Assembly: GCA_009841405.1 (NCBI GenBank)
Contig: VXLV01000032.1
Location: forward strand, 1-64,000
Source: Chloroflexota bacterium
Lineage (GTDB): Bacteria > Chloroflexota > Anaerolineae > Aggregatilineales > Phototrophicaceae
Reading direction: 5' to 3'
DNA length: 64,000 bases
In this document: one piece after another, positions 31,101 to 40,860 of the stretch
How positions within the stretch are numbered: position 1 is the first letter of the stretch
Layout: each line of letters starts with the position of its first letter
Notes under the pieces: generated by a model
Databases searched by the model: none
The model's input: only the letters and a program-made list of their open reading frames with translations
What the model was told of the DNA's origin: nothing
Translations under genes and position numbers: made by a program

Positions 31101-32183
31101 GTGAGCAAGCATACGATCTGCATACTGCAAGGCGATGAGACGGGTCAGGAGCTGCTGGAGCAAGCGCTGCGCGTACTAGATCCGAGCGTCATTCGCATGC
31201 ATGACCTGGCCTTTGAGACATTCGACCTGTCGCTGGATAACCGGCGGCGGACGAAGAACGGGGTCGTTCACGACGCGGCGGCGCGCATTCTGGAGACTGG
31301 GCTGGGCGTCAAGGCGGCGACAATCACGCCCGGCGATGCGGATGACGTCGGCAGCCCGAACGCGCTGCTGCGCGATCTGGTGCACGGCAGCGTGATTCTG
31401 CGCACGGGCCGGCGGATACCGTCGGTGCTGCCGCTGGCCGGCGTGCATTCGCCGATTGCGGTGGTGCGCATGGCAGTGGAAGGCGCGTACATGGCCGAAG
31501 AGTGGCGCGAGGGCGAGGGGCTGGACGAAGTGGCGTACAACAAGCGCCATATCAGCCGGCGAACGTGTCGCGCGGTGGCGGAGTTCACCTTTCGATATGC
31601 CGAGGAGCACGCGGCAACAGTCTTCGGCGGGCCGAAGTACACGGTGAGCCCGGTCTATGAAGGGCTGTTCAAAGAGGAGTTGGACCGGGCGGCGAGCCTG
31701 CACCCGAGGGTGCGCTACAACCCGCAGCTGATTGACGCGACTTACGCGCTGCTGCTGGAGACTCATGGCGAAGCGCTGGTGATCCCGGCGCTGAACCGCG
31801 ACGGCGACTCGCTCAGCGATCTGGTGATCAAGATGTTTGGCACCATCGCCGGCGCCGAGTCCGTTATCATCGGATTCGACGACGACTTCAAAGTCAAGGT
31901 GGCTGTGACCGAGGCGCCGCATGGCACCGCGCCGAGCCTAAGCGGCAAGAATATCGCCAATCCGATGGCGATGATCCTGGCTTGTGCGGCGCTGCTGCGT
32001 TACATTGACAGCCGGGATGCGGCGCTCGCCAGCCGCGCGTTGTACGAATCGACGTTGGAATCGGTCTACAACGGCATCAAGACGCCCGACCTGGGCGGGC
32101 AAGCCAGCACGTCCGAGTTCGTGGACGAAGTCATTCGCGAGGCGCGGGGCAAACTTGAGGTTTGGGACGCGCTTGGGGACTGA
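31101..32183 (+). CDS. Isocitrate/isopropylmalate dehydrogenase family protein
   Basis: 'ILQGDETGQELLEQAL', 'TEAPHGTAPSLSGKNIANPMAMILACAALLRYI'. Confidence 0.85.
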   Translation: MSKHTICILQGDETGQELLEQALRVLDPSVIRMHDLAFETFDLSLDNRRRTKNGVVHDAAARILETGLGVKAATITPGDADDVGSPNALLRDLVHGSVILRTGRRIPSVLPLAGVHSPIAVVRMAVEGAYMAEEWREGEGLDEVAYNKRHISRRTCRAVAEFTFRYAEEHAATVFGGPKYTVSPVYEGLFKEELDRAASLHPRVRYNPQLIDATYALLLETHGEALVIPALNRDGDSLSDLVIKMFGTIAGAESVIIGFDDDFKVKVAVTEAPHGTAPSLSGKNIANPMAMILACAALLRYIDSRDAALASRALYESTLESVYNGIKTPDLGGQASTSEFVDEVIREARGKLEVWDALGD

Positions 32184-32199
32184 GCGCAAGGGGCCGGGA

Positions 32200-32670
32200 T
32201 TGGACGAGTTGCTCAACCGCGATGTGGCGGAATTATGGTCGGTGCTGTTTGATATCGTCACCGACGGCGAGAAGCGTTTGGCCAGCCATTTTGAAGCGCA
32301 TCAGCTGACGCCGCCGCAATTCTACGTGCTGAAGACCCTGTCGGAGAACGACGGCGAATGCCGCATCGGCGATATCGCCCGCGATCATCATTTGACCAGC
32401 GCGACGATGACCGGCCTGGTCAAGCGCCTGGAGGGCATGGATCCGCCATTGGTGACGCGCCGGCGCAATCCCCGGGACGGACGGTCGGTTGATGTTTTCC
32501 TCACGCCCGATGGCGCGGCGCGCTTTGTGGCGGTTCAGCGCGCGCTGATGGATCAGCTGCGGGCGGTCTTCGCGCTACTGCCGGAAGCGGAACGGCGCGA
32601 CATCATCGGCAAAGTGCGCTTGTACTTCAGCGTGTTCTCGCAGCGATTCCCTCTGCACAGGATGAGCTAG
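32200..32670 (+). CDS. MarR family transcriptional regulator
   Basis: wHTH 'LTPPQFYVLKTLSENDGECRIGDIARDHHLTSATMTGLVKRLE..PPLVTRRRNPRDGRSVDVFLTPDG'; TTG start inferred. Confidence 0.85.
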   Translation: MDELLNRDVAELWSVLFDIVTDGEKRLASHFEAHQLTPPQFYVLKTLSENDGECRIGDIARDHHLTSATMTGLVKRLEGMDPPLVTRRRNPRDGRSVDVFLTPDGAARFVAVQRALMDQLRAVFALLPEAERRDIIGKVRLYFSVFSQRFPLHRMS

Positions 32671-34676
32671 GCCATCGCATATCGGTCAAACCACGCGACC
32701 ATCTCGGTCAGGCGGCTGACGCGATGGCCGGGTTCGCCGCTGCGCGAGAGTTCGTGCCCTTCGCGCGGATAGCGCAGCATCTTGACCGGCGTGTCCGTGG
32801 CGCGCCGCACCCAGGCGAATAGCTGCTCGGCCTGCTCGATCGGCACGCGGAAGTCGTTTTCGGAATGGATCAAGAGCAGGGGCGTCGTGATGCGCGCGGC
32901 GTACTTCAGGGGCGAATTGTCCCAGTAGACGTCGTGGTCGTCCCAGGGCTCGGCGTCGAATTCGTTGGACATCAGCAGCGGCACATCGGAAGTGCCATAG
33001 AAGCTCGAGATATTGTAGACGCCGCGCTGCGAGACGGCGGCTTTGAATCGGTCGCTGTGGCCGATGATCCAGGCGGTCATGTAGCCGCCGTAGGAGCCGC
33101 CGGTGATCGCCATGCGTTCGCCGTCAGCGAAGCCCAATTCGAGAACGGCGTCCACACCGGCCATGATATCGTCCATGGCGACGGGTCCCCAGGCCGCGTG
33201 CAGCCTGCGCTCGAAGGCCTCGCCATAGCCGCCGCTGCCGTGCGGATTGCAGTAGAAGACGGCATAACCGCGGGCGGCGTGAAATTGCCATTCGTGCCAC
33301 ATGGTCTTGGTCGAGAAGCCCCAGGCGGCGTGGGGGCCTCCGTGGATATTCAGCGCCAGCGGCGCCTTGTCGCCTTCTTGATGGCCGACGGGCAGGATAT
33401 ACCAGCCTTGAACCGCGCCGTTTGGCGAGTCGTAGCGCAGCTCGCGCGCTTCTTGCACGATGACTTCGTCCAGCAATTCGTGATTGAAGTTCGTGGCTTC
33501 TTTGAATTCGCCGTTGGCGAGGACATAGAGTTCCTGCGGGTTTCCGGGCGTCGAAACCGTCATGGCTAGCGCGCCGCTGCGGCCGCCGTCGATTTGCTCG
33601 ATTTCATAGACGCCTTCGTGTGCCGGCAGCAGCTCATCGTTTTCTGGATCGTAGCGCCAGGGCAGGACCTTGCCTTCGCTTTCCAGCGTCAGTGCGAGTT
33701 CGCCCTCCGGCGACCAGGCGTAGTCGATAGTCTCGCGGTCGATATAGGCGTTGACGATGCGCGTTTCCGAGCCGTCGGCGGCAAGGACGAGCAGACGGCT
33801 TGGCATGTCGGTGACGCCGATGGGGCTGCGCTCGCAAGCGATCCACTTGCCGTCCGGCGATGGCTTTGGCGCGTAGACGCTGAATGCGCCGTTTGTCAGG
33901 GCGGCTTCGGCGCCGGTTTCCGCGTCCAGCCGGAAGATGTTGAGGGCGCGCCAGGGCTCGTCGCCCAGCGGCGTCACGGTACGGGAGGTGTAGATCGACG
34001 CGCCGTCGGGCGACCAGCGCGGCGCGGCGTGGTCAGCGTCGATCGCGGTGAGGCGTCTGGGTTTGCTCTCGCTGGATTCGGCTGTGTCGGCCACATACAC
34101 CTGATCGTAGCGCTCGTTGACGTAGGCTGTGCCCTGCCGATAGGGGATGCGCCACATTGGGCGGGGGTCCCAGTGATTGCGCTCGTCTTCCGCTTGGCGC
34201 TCCTTTCGCTGTTTGGCTTCCAGCTTGTCCGCGGGCTCGGGATCGCCGTTGTCAGCCTCGGCCTCGCGTTCGCCGCGGCGCAGCGGCGCCAGGAAGGCGA
34301 TGCGGACGCCGTCGGGCGACCAGTCGGGGCTGTGCGCGCCGTTTTTCATGCTGGTGAGCGCGCGCGCTTCGCCGCCCGGCGCGGCGGTGGGCAGCAGGTA
34401 GACTTGCGGCTTGTCACTGCGCGCGGAGACAAAGGCCAGCTGCGAACCGTCTGGAGACCAGCGTGGTTGGGAGTCTTTTTCGCCGCGCGTCAACTGCTGG
34501 AGCGTGCCGTCCGCCAGCGAGTAGAGCCAGATATTGCGCTTGTAGGACTTTTCCAGCGGGTCGGGCGAAACTTTGACGAAGGCGACTGCGTTGCCGTCGG
34601 GGCTGAACTGCGGGTCTTGCACGTAGTGAATGCGGTTGAGGTCCTCGGCGGTGATGGGTCGTTTGCTGTCGGTCAT
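32667..34676 (-). CDS. S9 family peptidase (prolyl oligopeptidase/acylaminoacyl peptidase-like)
   Basis: WD40-like PD40 repeats 'QPRWSPDGSQLAFVS'; catalytic 'GGSYGGYMTAWIIGH'; start MTDSKRP (or 34682). Confidence 0.92.
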   Translation of the reverse strand: MTDSKRPITAEDLNRIHYVQDPQFSPDGNAVAFVKVSPDPLEKSYKRNIWLYSLADGTLQQLTRGEKDSQPRWSPDGSQLAFVSARSDKPQVYLLPTAAPGGEARALTSMKNGAHSPDWSPDGVRIAFLAPLRRGEREAEADNGDPEPADKLEAKQRKERQAEDERNHWDPRPMWRIPYRQGTAYVNERYDQVYVADTAESSESKPRRLTAIDADHAAPRWSPDGASIYTSRTVTPLGDEPWRALNIFRLDAETGAEAALTNGAFSVYAPKPSPDGKWIACERSPIGVTDMPSRLLVLAADGSETRIVNAYIDRETIDYAWSPEGELALTLESEGKVLPWRYDPENDELLPAHEGVYEIEQIDGGRSGALAMTVSTPGNPQELYVLANGEFKEATNFNHELLDEVIVQEARELRYDSPNGAVQGWYILPVGHQEGDKAPLALNIHGGPHAAWGFSTKTMWHEWQFHAARGYAVFYCNPHGSGGYGEAFERRLHAAWGPVAMDDIMAGVDAVLELGFADGERMAITGGSYGGYMTAWIIGHSDRFKAAVSQRGVYNISSFYGTSDVPLLMSNEFDAEPWDDHDVYWDNSPLKYAARITTPLLLIHSENDFRVPIEQAEQLFAWVRRATDTPVKMLRYPREGHELSRSGEPGHRVSRLTEMVAWFDRYAMA

Positions 34677-34689
34677 TGGCATATCCTCG

Positions 34690-35289
34690 TTAGCGATTGG
34701 CGAGCAAATGGAGTCCCGATTGCAGCAGCGCGGCGAAGCGCGCTTCCCGCGCCAGTTCGGCGATGGGTTGCGGGGGCGGCGGCGCCTCGGGCATGGGGCG
34801 CAGCTCCAGTTGCCACCAGCCGGTATGGCGCCAGTTTCCCGCTTTGAAGCCGACATTTTCAAAGACGCCGATCTTGCGAAATCCGGCCGCTTCGTGGGCG
34901 CGGATGCTGGCTTCATTGGGCAAGGCGATCACGCCGACAGCGTTGCAGTAGCCCTGGGCGCGCAATACGGCGATCAGCGAGCGATACAGCGCGCGCGAAA
35001 CGCCGCGCCGCTGAAAGTCGGGGTGGACGTAAACGGTGGTTTCGGTCGTCCACTGGTAGGCTCGGCGAGCGCGAAAAACGCTGGCGTAAGCGTAGCCGGC
35101 CAGCCGTCCGTCGATTTCGCAGACCAGCCAGGGATATTGCGCCCGGGTTTGGCGAATGCGCGCCGCGATCTCCGCGACATCGGGAACCGAGAGTTCAAAA
35201 GAGATATGCGTTTCGCGGACGATCGGGGCGTAGATCTGATGGATGGCCGCGGCGTCGGCGGTTGTGGCCAAGCGAATGTCGGCGTTCAT
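34690..35289 (-). CDS. GNAT N-acetyltransferase (phosphinothricin acetyltransferase-like)
   Basis: 'IYAPIVRETHISFELSVPD', 'VYVHPDFQRRGVSRALYRSLI', 'GFKAGNWRHTGWWQLEL'. Confidence 0.88.
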   Translation of the reverse strand: MNADIRLATTADAAAIHQIYAPIVRETHISFELSVPDVAEIAARIRQTRAQYPWLVCEIDGRLAGYAYASVFRARRAYQWTTETTVYVHPDFQRRGVSRALYRSLIAVLRAQGYCNAVGVIALPNEASIRAHEAAGFRKIGVFENVGFKAGNWRHTGWWQLELRPMPEAPPPPQPIAELAREARFAALLQSGLHLLANR

Positions 35290-35450
35290 TGCGCTTCGCT
35301 CGGCGCGCCGGACGGGGAGTCCTCGTTCGCGAGAAGCCGGACTTCGGCGGCGATTTCATCAGCGCGAAGCAGCAAGCCGGCGTCGAAGTCGGTCACGCGT
35401 CGGGCGCGCCGGCGCGGGTTATCCGGCTGGATGATGGGCAGAGCTGTCAT
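35286..35450 (-). CDS. Small hypothetical protein (54 aa) overlapping the GNAT start (ATGA)
   Basis: Hand-translated: MTALPIIQPDNPRRRARRVTDFDAGLLLRADEIAAEVRLLANEDSPSGAPSEAQ*; ATGA overlap with the downstream gene; below the ORF-track cutoff. Confidence 0.4.
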   Translation of the reverse strand: MTALPIIQPDNPRRRARRVTDFDAGLLLRADEIAAEVRLLANEDSPSGAPSEAQ

Positions 35451-35778
35451 CTGGTCATCTCGCTTCGGTCACGCCGCGGTGACCGGCGCCACCGGCAATG
35501 AATCCGAATTCCGGCCGCGCGCAAGCGCAACAAGCCGGCTGTCAATTGCGTATCCGGGTCAGGCGCCGCTTCTCTCGGACGGCGGGGATTGTGCCGCATT
35601 TTACAATAGATTTACACTGCGATTATGCATTGGTGACAACTCGACGCCACATTGACGCCAAGTGGGGAATTTGCCTTGGCGCGCTCATGCGGGACACTGG
35701 CGCGCTAGCCGGCTTTGGCGGAAAACTGGGGGCGGAAGGCTACAACTTACAGCCCGGCAGGTGAGGAGGCAACCAGGA

Positions 35779-36474
35779 TTGTCACGGACCAAGACTGACA
35801 CCATTCTCATCGTGGACGATGAGCAGCGCATCATTGATCTCGCCAGGATGTACCTGGAGCCCGATGGTTTCCACGTGACCAGCGCGACCAGCGGCACGGC
35901 GGCCAGACGCATGATCTTGCGCGACAAGCCGAGCCTGGTGGTCCTAGACCTGATGTTGCCGGGCATGGACGGGCTTGAGGTGTGTCGACGCGTTCGCGAA
36001 GAGTCGGACGTCCCCATAATCATGTTGACGGCGCGCAGCGAAGATATTGACAAGATCGTCGGGCTGGAGTTGGGCGCGGACGATTACATGACCAAGCCAT
36101 TCAATCCGCGCGAGCTGCTGGCGCGCATACGGGCGATCCTGCGCCGCGCCGACCGCGCCGATGCCGCGGAAGACGCGCCCGAGCCGATCCAAATCGGCAA
36201 CCTGCTGATCGACCCGCAGCGGCGCCGAGTCGAGGTAGACGGCGCTGTGGTAGACTTGCGCATGAAAGAGTTTGATCTCCTTCAGGTCCTGGCTGAGAAC
36301 AAGGGTGTGGTCTTCAGCCGCGACAGGCTGCTTAATGTGGTTTGGGGCTACGACTTTGGCGGTCAGACGCGTACGGTGGATGTGCACGTTGCCCACCTGC
36401 GCCACAAGCTGAAGGGCATGGATCTGGCGATAGAGACGGTCTGGGGAGTGGGATACCGACTGGATGAGCCGTAG
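35779..36474 (+). CDS. OmpR/PhoB-type response regulator
   Basis: REC 'ILIVDDEQRI', 'VVLDLMLPGMDGLEV', 'GADDYMTKPFNPREL'; wHTH C-term; TTG start after GAGGAGG. Confidence 0.94.
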   Translation: MSRTKTDTILIVDDEQRIIDLARMYLEPDGFHVTSATSGTAARRMILRDKPSLVVLDLMLPGMDGLEVCRRVREESDVPIIMLTARSEDIDKIVGLELGADDYMTKPFNPRELLARIRAILRRADRADAAEDAPEPIQIGNLLIDPQRRRVEVDGAVVDLRMKEFDLLQVLAENKGVVFSRDRLLNVVWGYDFGGQTRTVDVHVAHLRHKLKGMDLAIETVWGVGYRLDEP

Positions 36475-37984
36475 ACTGCCGCGCGTCGCCTTTAACTTGC
36501 GGCTGCGCCTTCTGACATCTTATTTGTTGATGCTGACGGTAACGCTGGGCGTGATCGCGCTGGCGCTTTTTGTCTTGATCGGCAATCGCGCCGCGCCGCC
36601 AGAGCCGACCTTCGCGCGGTTGGCCGCCTTGACGCAGGGGCTGAATTACATTGACTTTGTCGCTGACATTCCGGTGGACAGGGATTCGCCGTTTCTGCAA
36701 GAACGGGTGCATGAGTTGCTGGAAGTGTTTGCGCGGACGCGCAACGTGCGCGCGATGCAGATTCGCGTGACCGCCGATGGCACGCGCGTCGTATACGACA
36801 GTTCGGGCACGTATAGTGCCGGCGACGCGCTCCAACTCCAGCGTGACTCGTACAAGAATCGCCAGTTGGCGAAAGTGCTGTCGCGTGGCAGCGAGCAAAT
36901 CTTCGGCCGCTTCCGTGATCCGGGCGGCGGCGAATGGCTGTACTGCGGCGTGATGTTCGGGCGACCCGGCCATTTGGATCGTCATGCCCACGACGATTTG
37001 TGGCTGCTTGCGGAGCCGAGCCCGAAGGTAAGCTTACAGGAGACGCTGGCGGTATTCGGCAATGCCCTGGCGCCGCCACTGCTTCAGGCCGGAGTCGTGG
37101 GCATCTTGTTCGCTCTGCTGCTGGCGGCGCTGATCAGCCGGACTATCGCCCAGCCCTTGCAGCGCTTGGCCGGGGCCGCAACCGATGTGGCGGGCGGGGA
37201 TTACGCTGTAATCGTGCCGGTCAGCGGGCCGGCGGAAGTGCGGACGCTGGCGGAGTCATTTAATCGGATGACCACCGAGGTGCTGGCGGCAAACACCGCG
37301 CAACGCGATTTCCTTGGCAATGTCTCGCACGATTTGAAGACGCCGCTGACGTCGATTCAGGGCTATGCGCAGGCCATCATGGATGGCGCGGCCGACCAAC
37401 CGGCGGAAGCGGCACGGATCATCTTTGAGGAGGCGAGCCGGCTCAATCGCATGGTGGTCGAGTTGACTGACCTCGAGCGCTTGCAAGCGGGCAAGCTGTC
37501 GATGAAAAGTGATACGCTGCGCATGGAGCGGCTGAGCGAGGCGGTGGTGCAGCGCCTGGCAGTGGTGGCGGAGCAGAAGGATATCGCACTGGATGCGTCC
37601 GCCGCACCGACGCCCGCGGTGATCGGCGACGGCGACCGCCTGGCGCAAGTGCTGGTGAACTTGATCAGCAACGCCTTGAAGTACACGCCGCCCGGCGGGG
37701 CTGTGCATGTGGCGACGGAAGCGGCGGATGACGGCGTTTCGGTCTCGATTCGGGACAATGGCATCGGCATCGCGCGGGATGATCTTGCGCGCGTCTTTGA
37801 GCGCTTTTATCAAGTGGACAAGGCGCGTGGTCCACAGCGCGGGACTGGCTTGGGCCTGGCGATCGCGAGGGAGATTGTCGAGGCGCACGGCGGCCGCATC
37901 ACAGTCGAGAGTCGCGGGCGGGGGCAGGGCGCTGTGTTTCGCGTGTGGCTGCCGCGGGCGCGGGTCGGCGCATATCGCCGTTAA
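36464..37984 (+). CDS. Membrane sensor histidine kinase (HAMP-HisKA-HATPase)
   Basis: 'FLGNVSHDLKTPLTSIQGYAQAI', 'NALKYTPPGG', 'GTGLGLAIAREIVEAHGG'; overlaps the RR stop by 11 bp. Confidence 0.94.
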   Translation: MSRRLPRVAFNLRLRLLTSYLLMLTVTLGVIALALFVLIGNRAAPPEPTFARLAALTQGLNYIDFVADIPVDRDSPFLQERVHELLEVFARTRNVRAMQIRVTADGTRVVYDSSGTYSAGDALQLQRDSYKNRQLAKVLSRGSEQIFGRFRDPGGGEWLYCGVMFGRPGHLDRHAHDDLWLLAEPSPKVSLQETLAVFGNALAPPLLQAGVVGILFALLLAALISRTIAQPLQRLAGAATDVAGGDYAVIVPVSGPAEVRTLAESFNRMTTEVLAANTAQRDFLGNVSHDLKTPLTSIQGYAQAIMDGAADQPAEAARIIFEEASRLNRMVVELTDLERLQAGKLSMKSDTLRMERLSEAVVQRLAVVAEQKDIALDASAAPTPAVIGDGDRLAQVLVNLISNALKYTPPGGAVHVATEAADDGVSVSIRDNGIGIARDDLARVFERFYQVDKARGPQRGTGLGLAIAREIVEAHGGRITVESRGRGQGAVFRVWLPRARVGAYRR

Positions 37985-38013
37985 CATGTACTGCGTAAGC
38001 GGGTTGCGATAGC

Positions 38014-39063
38014 CTAACTGAGCGTGTCATCGCTGGCCGGGTCATAAGCCAGCGCCGGCAGCGCCAGCGTCACGCGGACTTGATTGCCGCGCTGGAAATA
38101 TCTGTCCACGTTGGCGCGCGCGACCAGTTCGACGCCGTCCGCCAGCGCCAGGCCCAGCCGCTGATAGTGCCCGTAGAATTCGCGCCAGCGCACGACAGCC
38201 GGCGTGCCGCGGTCGTTGAACTCGACGGCGAGCGCTTCGGGGCGAATCATCAGTTGCACCGGTCCCGTTTTGGGATGGAAGAGTTTGACTTCGCCCAGTC
38301 GGCTGTTGGCGGTCATCCCGTGCGCTTCGGCCGGCAGGAAGTTGGCTTCGCCGATAAACTTCGCCACCTGGACGGTCGCCGGGCGGTTGTAGATGGCGTG
38401 CGGCGTCGCCACCTGGACAAGCCTGCCGTCGAATATGACGGCGATTTCATCGGACAGGCTCAGCGCTTCTTGCTGATCGTGCGTGACGAATACGGCGGTG
38501 GTTTCCGTTGAACGCAGGATATTGCGCACGTCGGCGCGTACCTGCGCGCGCAGGCCGGTATCGAGATTGGAAAAAGGCTCATCCAGCAGCAGAATGTCGG
38601 GCTCGGGCGCCAGCGCGCGCGCCAATGCCACGCGCTGCTGCTGGCCGCCGGACAGTTCGTGGGGCATGCGCTCCGCGAATTGCGACAAGCCAACCAGAGA
38701 AAGCAATTGCTTCACGCGGCGCTGGCTGTCGGCGCGGGCGCCGCGCAGGCCGAAGGCGATGTTCCCCGCCACGTCCACGTGCGGGAAAAGCGCGAAGTCT
38801 TGAAACACCATGCCGACCTTGCGCCGCTCGGGCGGTGTGAAGCGGGTATCGTCGGCGACGATACGGTTGCTGATTTGGATGCGGCCGCTGGTGGGTCGCT
38901 CGAAGCCGGCGAGCAGGCGCAGTGTTGTGGTCTTGCCGCCACCGCTTGGGCCCAACAATGTCAAGAATTCGCTGGGCCGCACGCGAAGGGTGATATCGTT
39001 CACGGCCGGCGACTGGCCGTTGAAGCGCTTCGTCAAATGATCCGCTTGCAGCGAGTATTCCAT
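38014..39063 (-). CDS. fbpC: ABC transporter ATP-binding protein, Fe3+ type (FbpC-like)
   Basis: Walker A 'GPSGGGKTT', 'LSGGQQQRVALARALAPEPDILLLDEPFSNLD'; TOBE-like C-term. Confidence 0.88.
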   Translation of the reverse strand: MEYSLQADHLTKRFNGQSPAVNDITLRVRPSEFLTLLGPSGGGKTTTLRLLAGFERPTSGRIQISNRIVADDTRFTPPERRKVGMVFQDFALFPHVDVAGNIAFGLRGARADSQRRVKQLLSLVGLSQFAERMPHELSGGQQQRVALARALAPEPDILLLDEPFSNLDTGLRAQVRADVRNILRSTETTAVFVTHDQQEALSLSDEIAVIFDGRLVQVATPHAIYNRPATVQVAKFIGEANFLPAEAHGMTANSRLGEVKLFHPKTGPVQLMIRPEALAVEFNDRGTPAVVRWREFYGHYQRLGLALADGVELVARANVDRYFQRGNQVRVTLALPALAYDPASDDTLS

Positions 39064-39157
39064 TATCTCAGCCGTGCGCGTCGTCTATCGACAGTCCCAA
39101 GCATAGTCGAAATGTGAGATGCATAAAGGGGAAAACGCGCGTACAAACGGCGCGCGA

Positions 39158-40792
39158 TTATGGTGCGACCCTTTCCTGGCGCAGGATGACAAATAGCACG
39201 GTCGCTGACACCAGGATCAGCGCCAGGCCGGGCAGCGCGATGGATGACAGGAAGGCTTCGTCGTAGGCGCTCCAGATGCGCGTGGCGAAAGTGCGGAAGC
39301 CGATGGGGCGCAGAATCAGGGTGATCGGCAGCTCCTTCATGACATTCAGAAAGACCAGCGCCAGGCCGGCCAAAATGCCGGCGCGCGCCAGCGGCACGGT
39401 GATGCGCAGCAGCGCTTCGCGGGCGGTCAAGCCCAGGCTGCGCGCCGATTCTTCAAAGCGGGGATTGATCTGTTCCAAGGCGCTTTCGGTCGCGCCGATG
39501 CTGTAGGGCAGGAAGCGAATGGCGTAACCGAGAACCAGCAGGGGCAGGGTTTGGTACAAGCTGAGCATGTGCTGGGAGGCGAAGAACACCAGGGCCAGGG
39601 CGATGACGATCCCGGGCAGGACGTTGCCGGCGTACGCGAGCTTGACCAGCCAGCGGTCGAAGCGGGAGGCCGCCCGCACAGCCAGCAGCGCCAGCGGCAG
39701 CGCGGCGGCGGTTACCACCAGCGCCGAGACTGCGCTGACGCCGACTGTATTCCGAATCAGCAGTTCAAGCGAAACGTGGATCGGGTCGGTGAGCGTATGG
39801 CCGGCCAGCCACTTGAAGAGGACGAGCAGCGGGACAGCCACGCCCATCAAAATCACTGCCGCGCAGAACAGCGTTGCCGGCAGCTTGAATTTGCCCAATC
39901 GCACAGTCTGAAGTTCGCGCGAGGCGCCCGTGCCGATACGAAAGTGCCTGCCATTAGTGTGCAGGCGCGACTGCAGCGCTAGCAAGAGCATTGTCATTGA
40001 AATCAGAAGCAGGCCCAGAACTGACGCTTTATCCATGCGGAAGGATTCGGTTTGGATGAAGATGGCGCGCGTGAAGGCGTTGAAGTGCATGACGGCGACC
40101 GCGCCAAAATCGCTCAAAGTGTAGAGCGCGGTCATCAGCATGCCGGTTGAAAGCGCGGGCCGCAGTTGCGGCAGCGTAATCTGACGGAAGACCTGCCGGC
40201 GATTCAAGCCCAGGCTATGGCCCGCCTCCTCCAGGCTGCGGTCAGTGTGAAGCAAGGCCGCGCGAACGGGCAGCACGACGTAGGGAAATGTGACAAAGGC
40301 GAGCGTCAGCGTTGCGCCAACAAAGCCTTTGATGCTAGGCAGGCGGTCGACGCCGAAGGGTTCCAGCGCTGACTGCAAGATGCCCTTCGGGCCAAAGGCT
40401 TCGCTATAGGTCACTGCGGTCAAATATGACGGGATGACCATTGCCGCCAGCCCCAGCACGAGGAAAAGCCGCCGGGCAGGCAAGTCGCAGCGGCTGGTCA
40501 GCCAGGCAAAGGGGATCCCGATTAGCGTCGCCAGCAGGGTTGTCGTCAACATCAAGCCTACGCTGTTGCCGACGATGCGGATGGTGCGCGTCCTGAGCAA
40601 GTAGTCGATGCCCTCTTGCCCGGCGCCAACCGCGCCGATGACCAGGTACGCTACTGGAATCATGACGCTGGCAACGACCAACAGGCTAATTCCCTGTACG
40701 AGTTGGCGATTGCCGATGTGCCAGCGCGCCGGCAGTTGACGCCGCTGGCCGCCGCCGCGAAATCTGGTTGGTAAGATGCTCGATAGCTGCAT
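39158..40792 (-). CDS. fbpB: Iron ABC transporter permease (FbpB-like, duplicated permease domain)
   Basis: Two inner-membrane permease EAA-like segments ('EEAGHSLGLNRRQVFRQITLPQLRPAL', 'EESARSLGLTAREALLRITVPLARAGI'). Confidence 0.88.
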   Translation of the reverse strand: MQLSSILPTRFRGGGQRRQLPARWHIGNRQLVQGISLLVVASVMIPVAYLVIGAVGAGQEGIDYLLRTRTIRIVGNSVGLMLTTTLLATLIGIPFAWLTSRCDLPARRLFLVLGLAAMVIPSYLTAVTYSEAFGPKGILQSALEPFGVDRLPSIKGFVGATLTLAFVTFPYVVLPVRAALLHTDRSLEEAGHSLGLNRRQVFRQITLPQLRPALSTGMLMTALYTLSDFGAVAVMHFNAFTRAIFIQTESFRMDKASVLGLLLISMTMLLLALQSRLHTNGRHFRIGTGASRELQTVRLGKFKLPATLFCAAVILMGVAVPLLVLFKWLAGHTLTDPIHVSLELLIRNTVGVSAVSALVVTAAALPLALLAVRAASRFDRWLVKLAYAGNVLPGIVIALALVFFASQHMLSLYQTLPLLVLGYAIRFLPYSIGATESALEQINPRFEESARSLGLTAREALLRITVPLARAGILAGLALVFLNVMKELPITLILRPIGFRTFATRIWSAYDEAFLSSIALPGLALILVSATVLFVILRQERVAP

Positions 40793-40860
40793 GGAATCCC
40801 TGGCGAATCAACCGGGCGAGGACAGACCCCGCCCATTTTCTGCCAACTCTTGCGCCGGAC

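Noticed and set aside
33594-34847. 417-aa plus ORF opposite the S9 peptidase
   Set aside because: Shadow ORF; the sense frame carries GGSYGG and PD40 repeats
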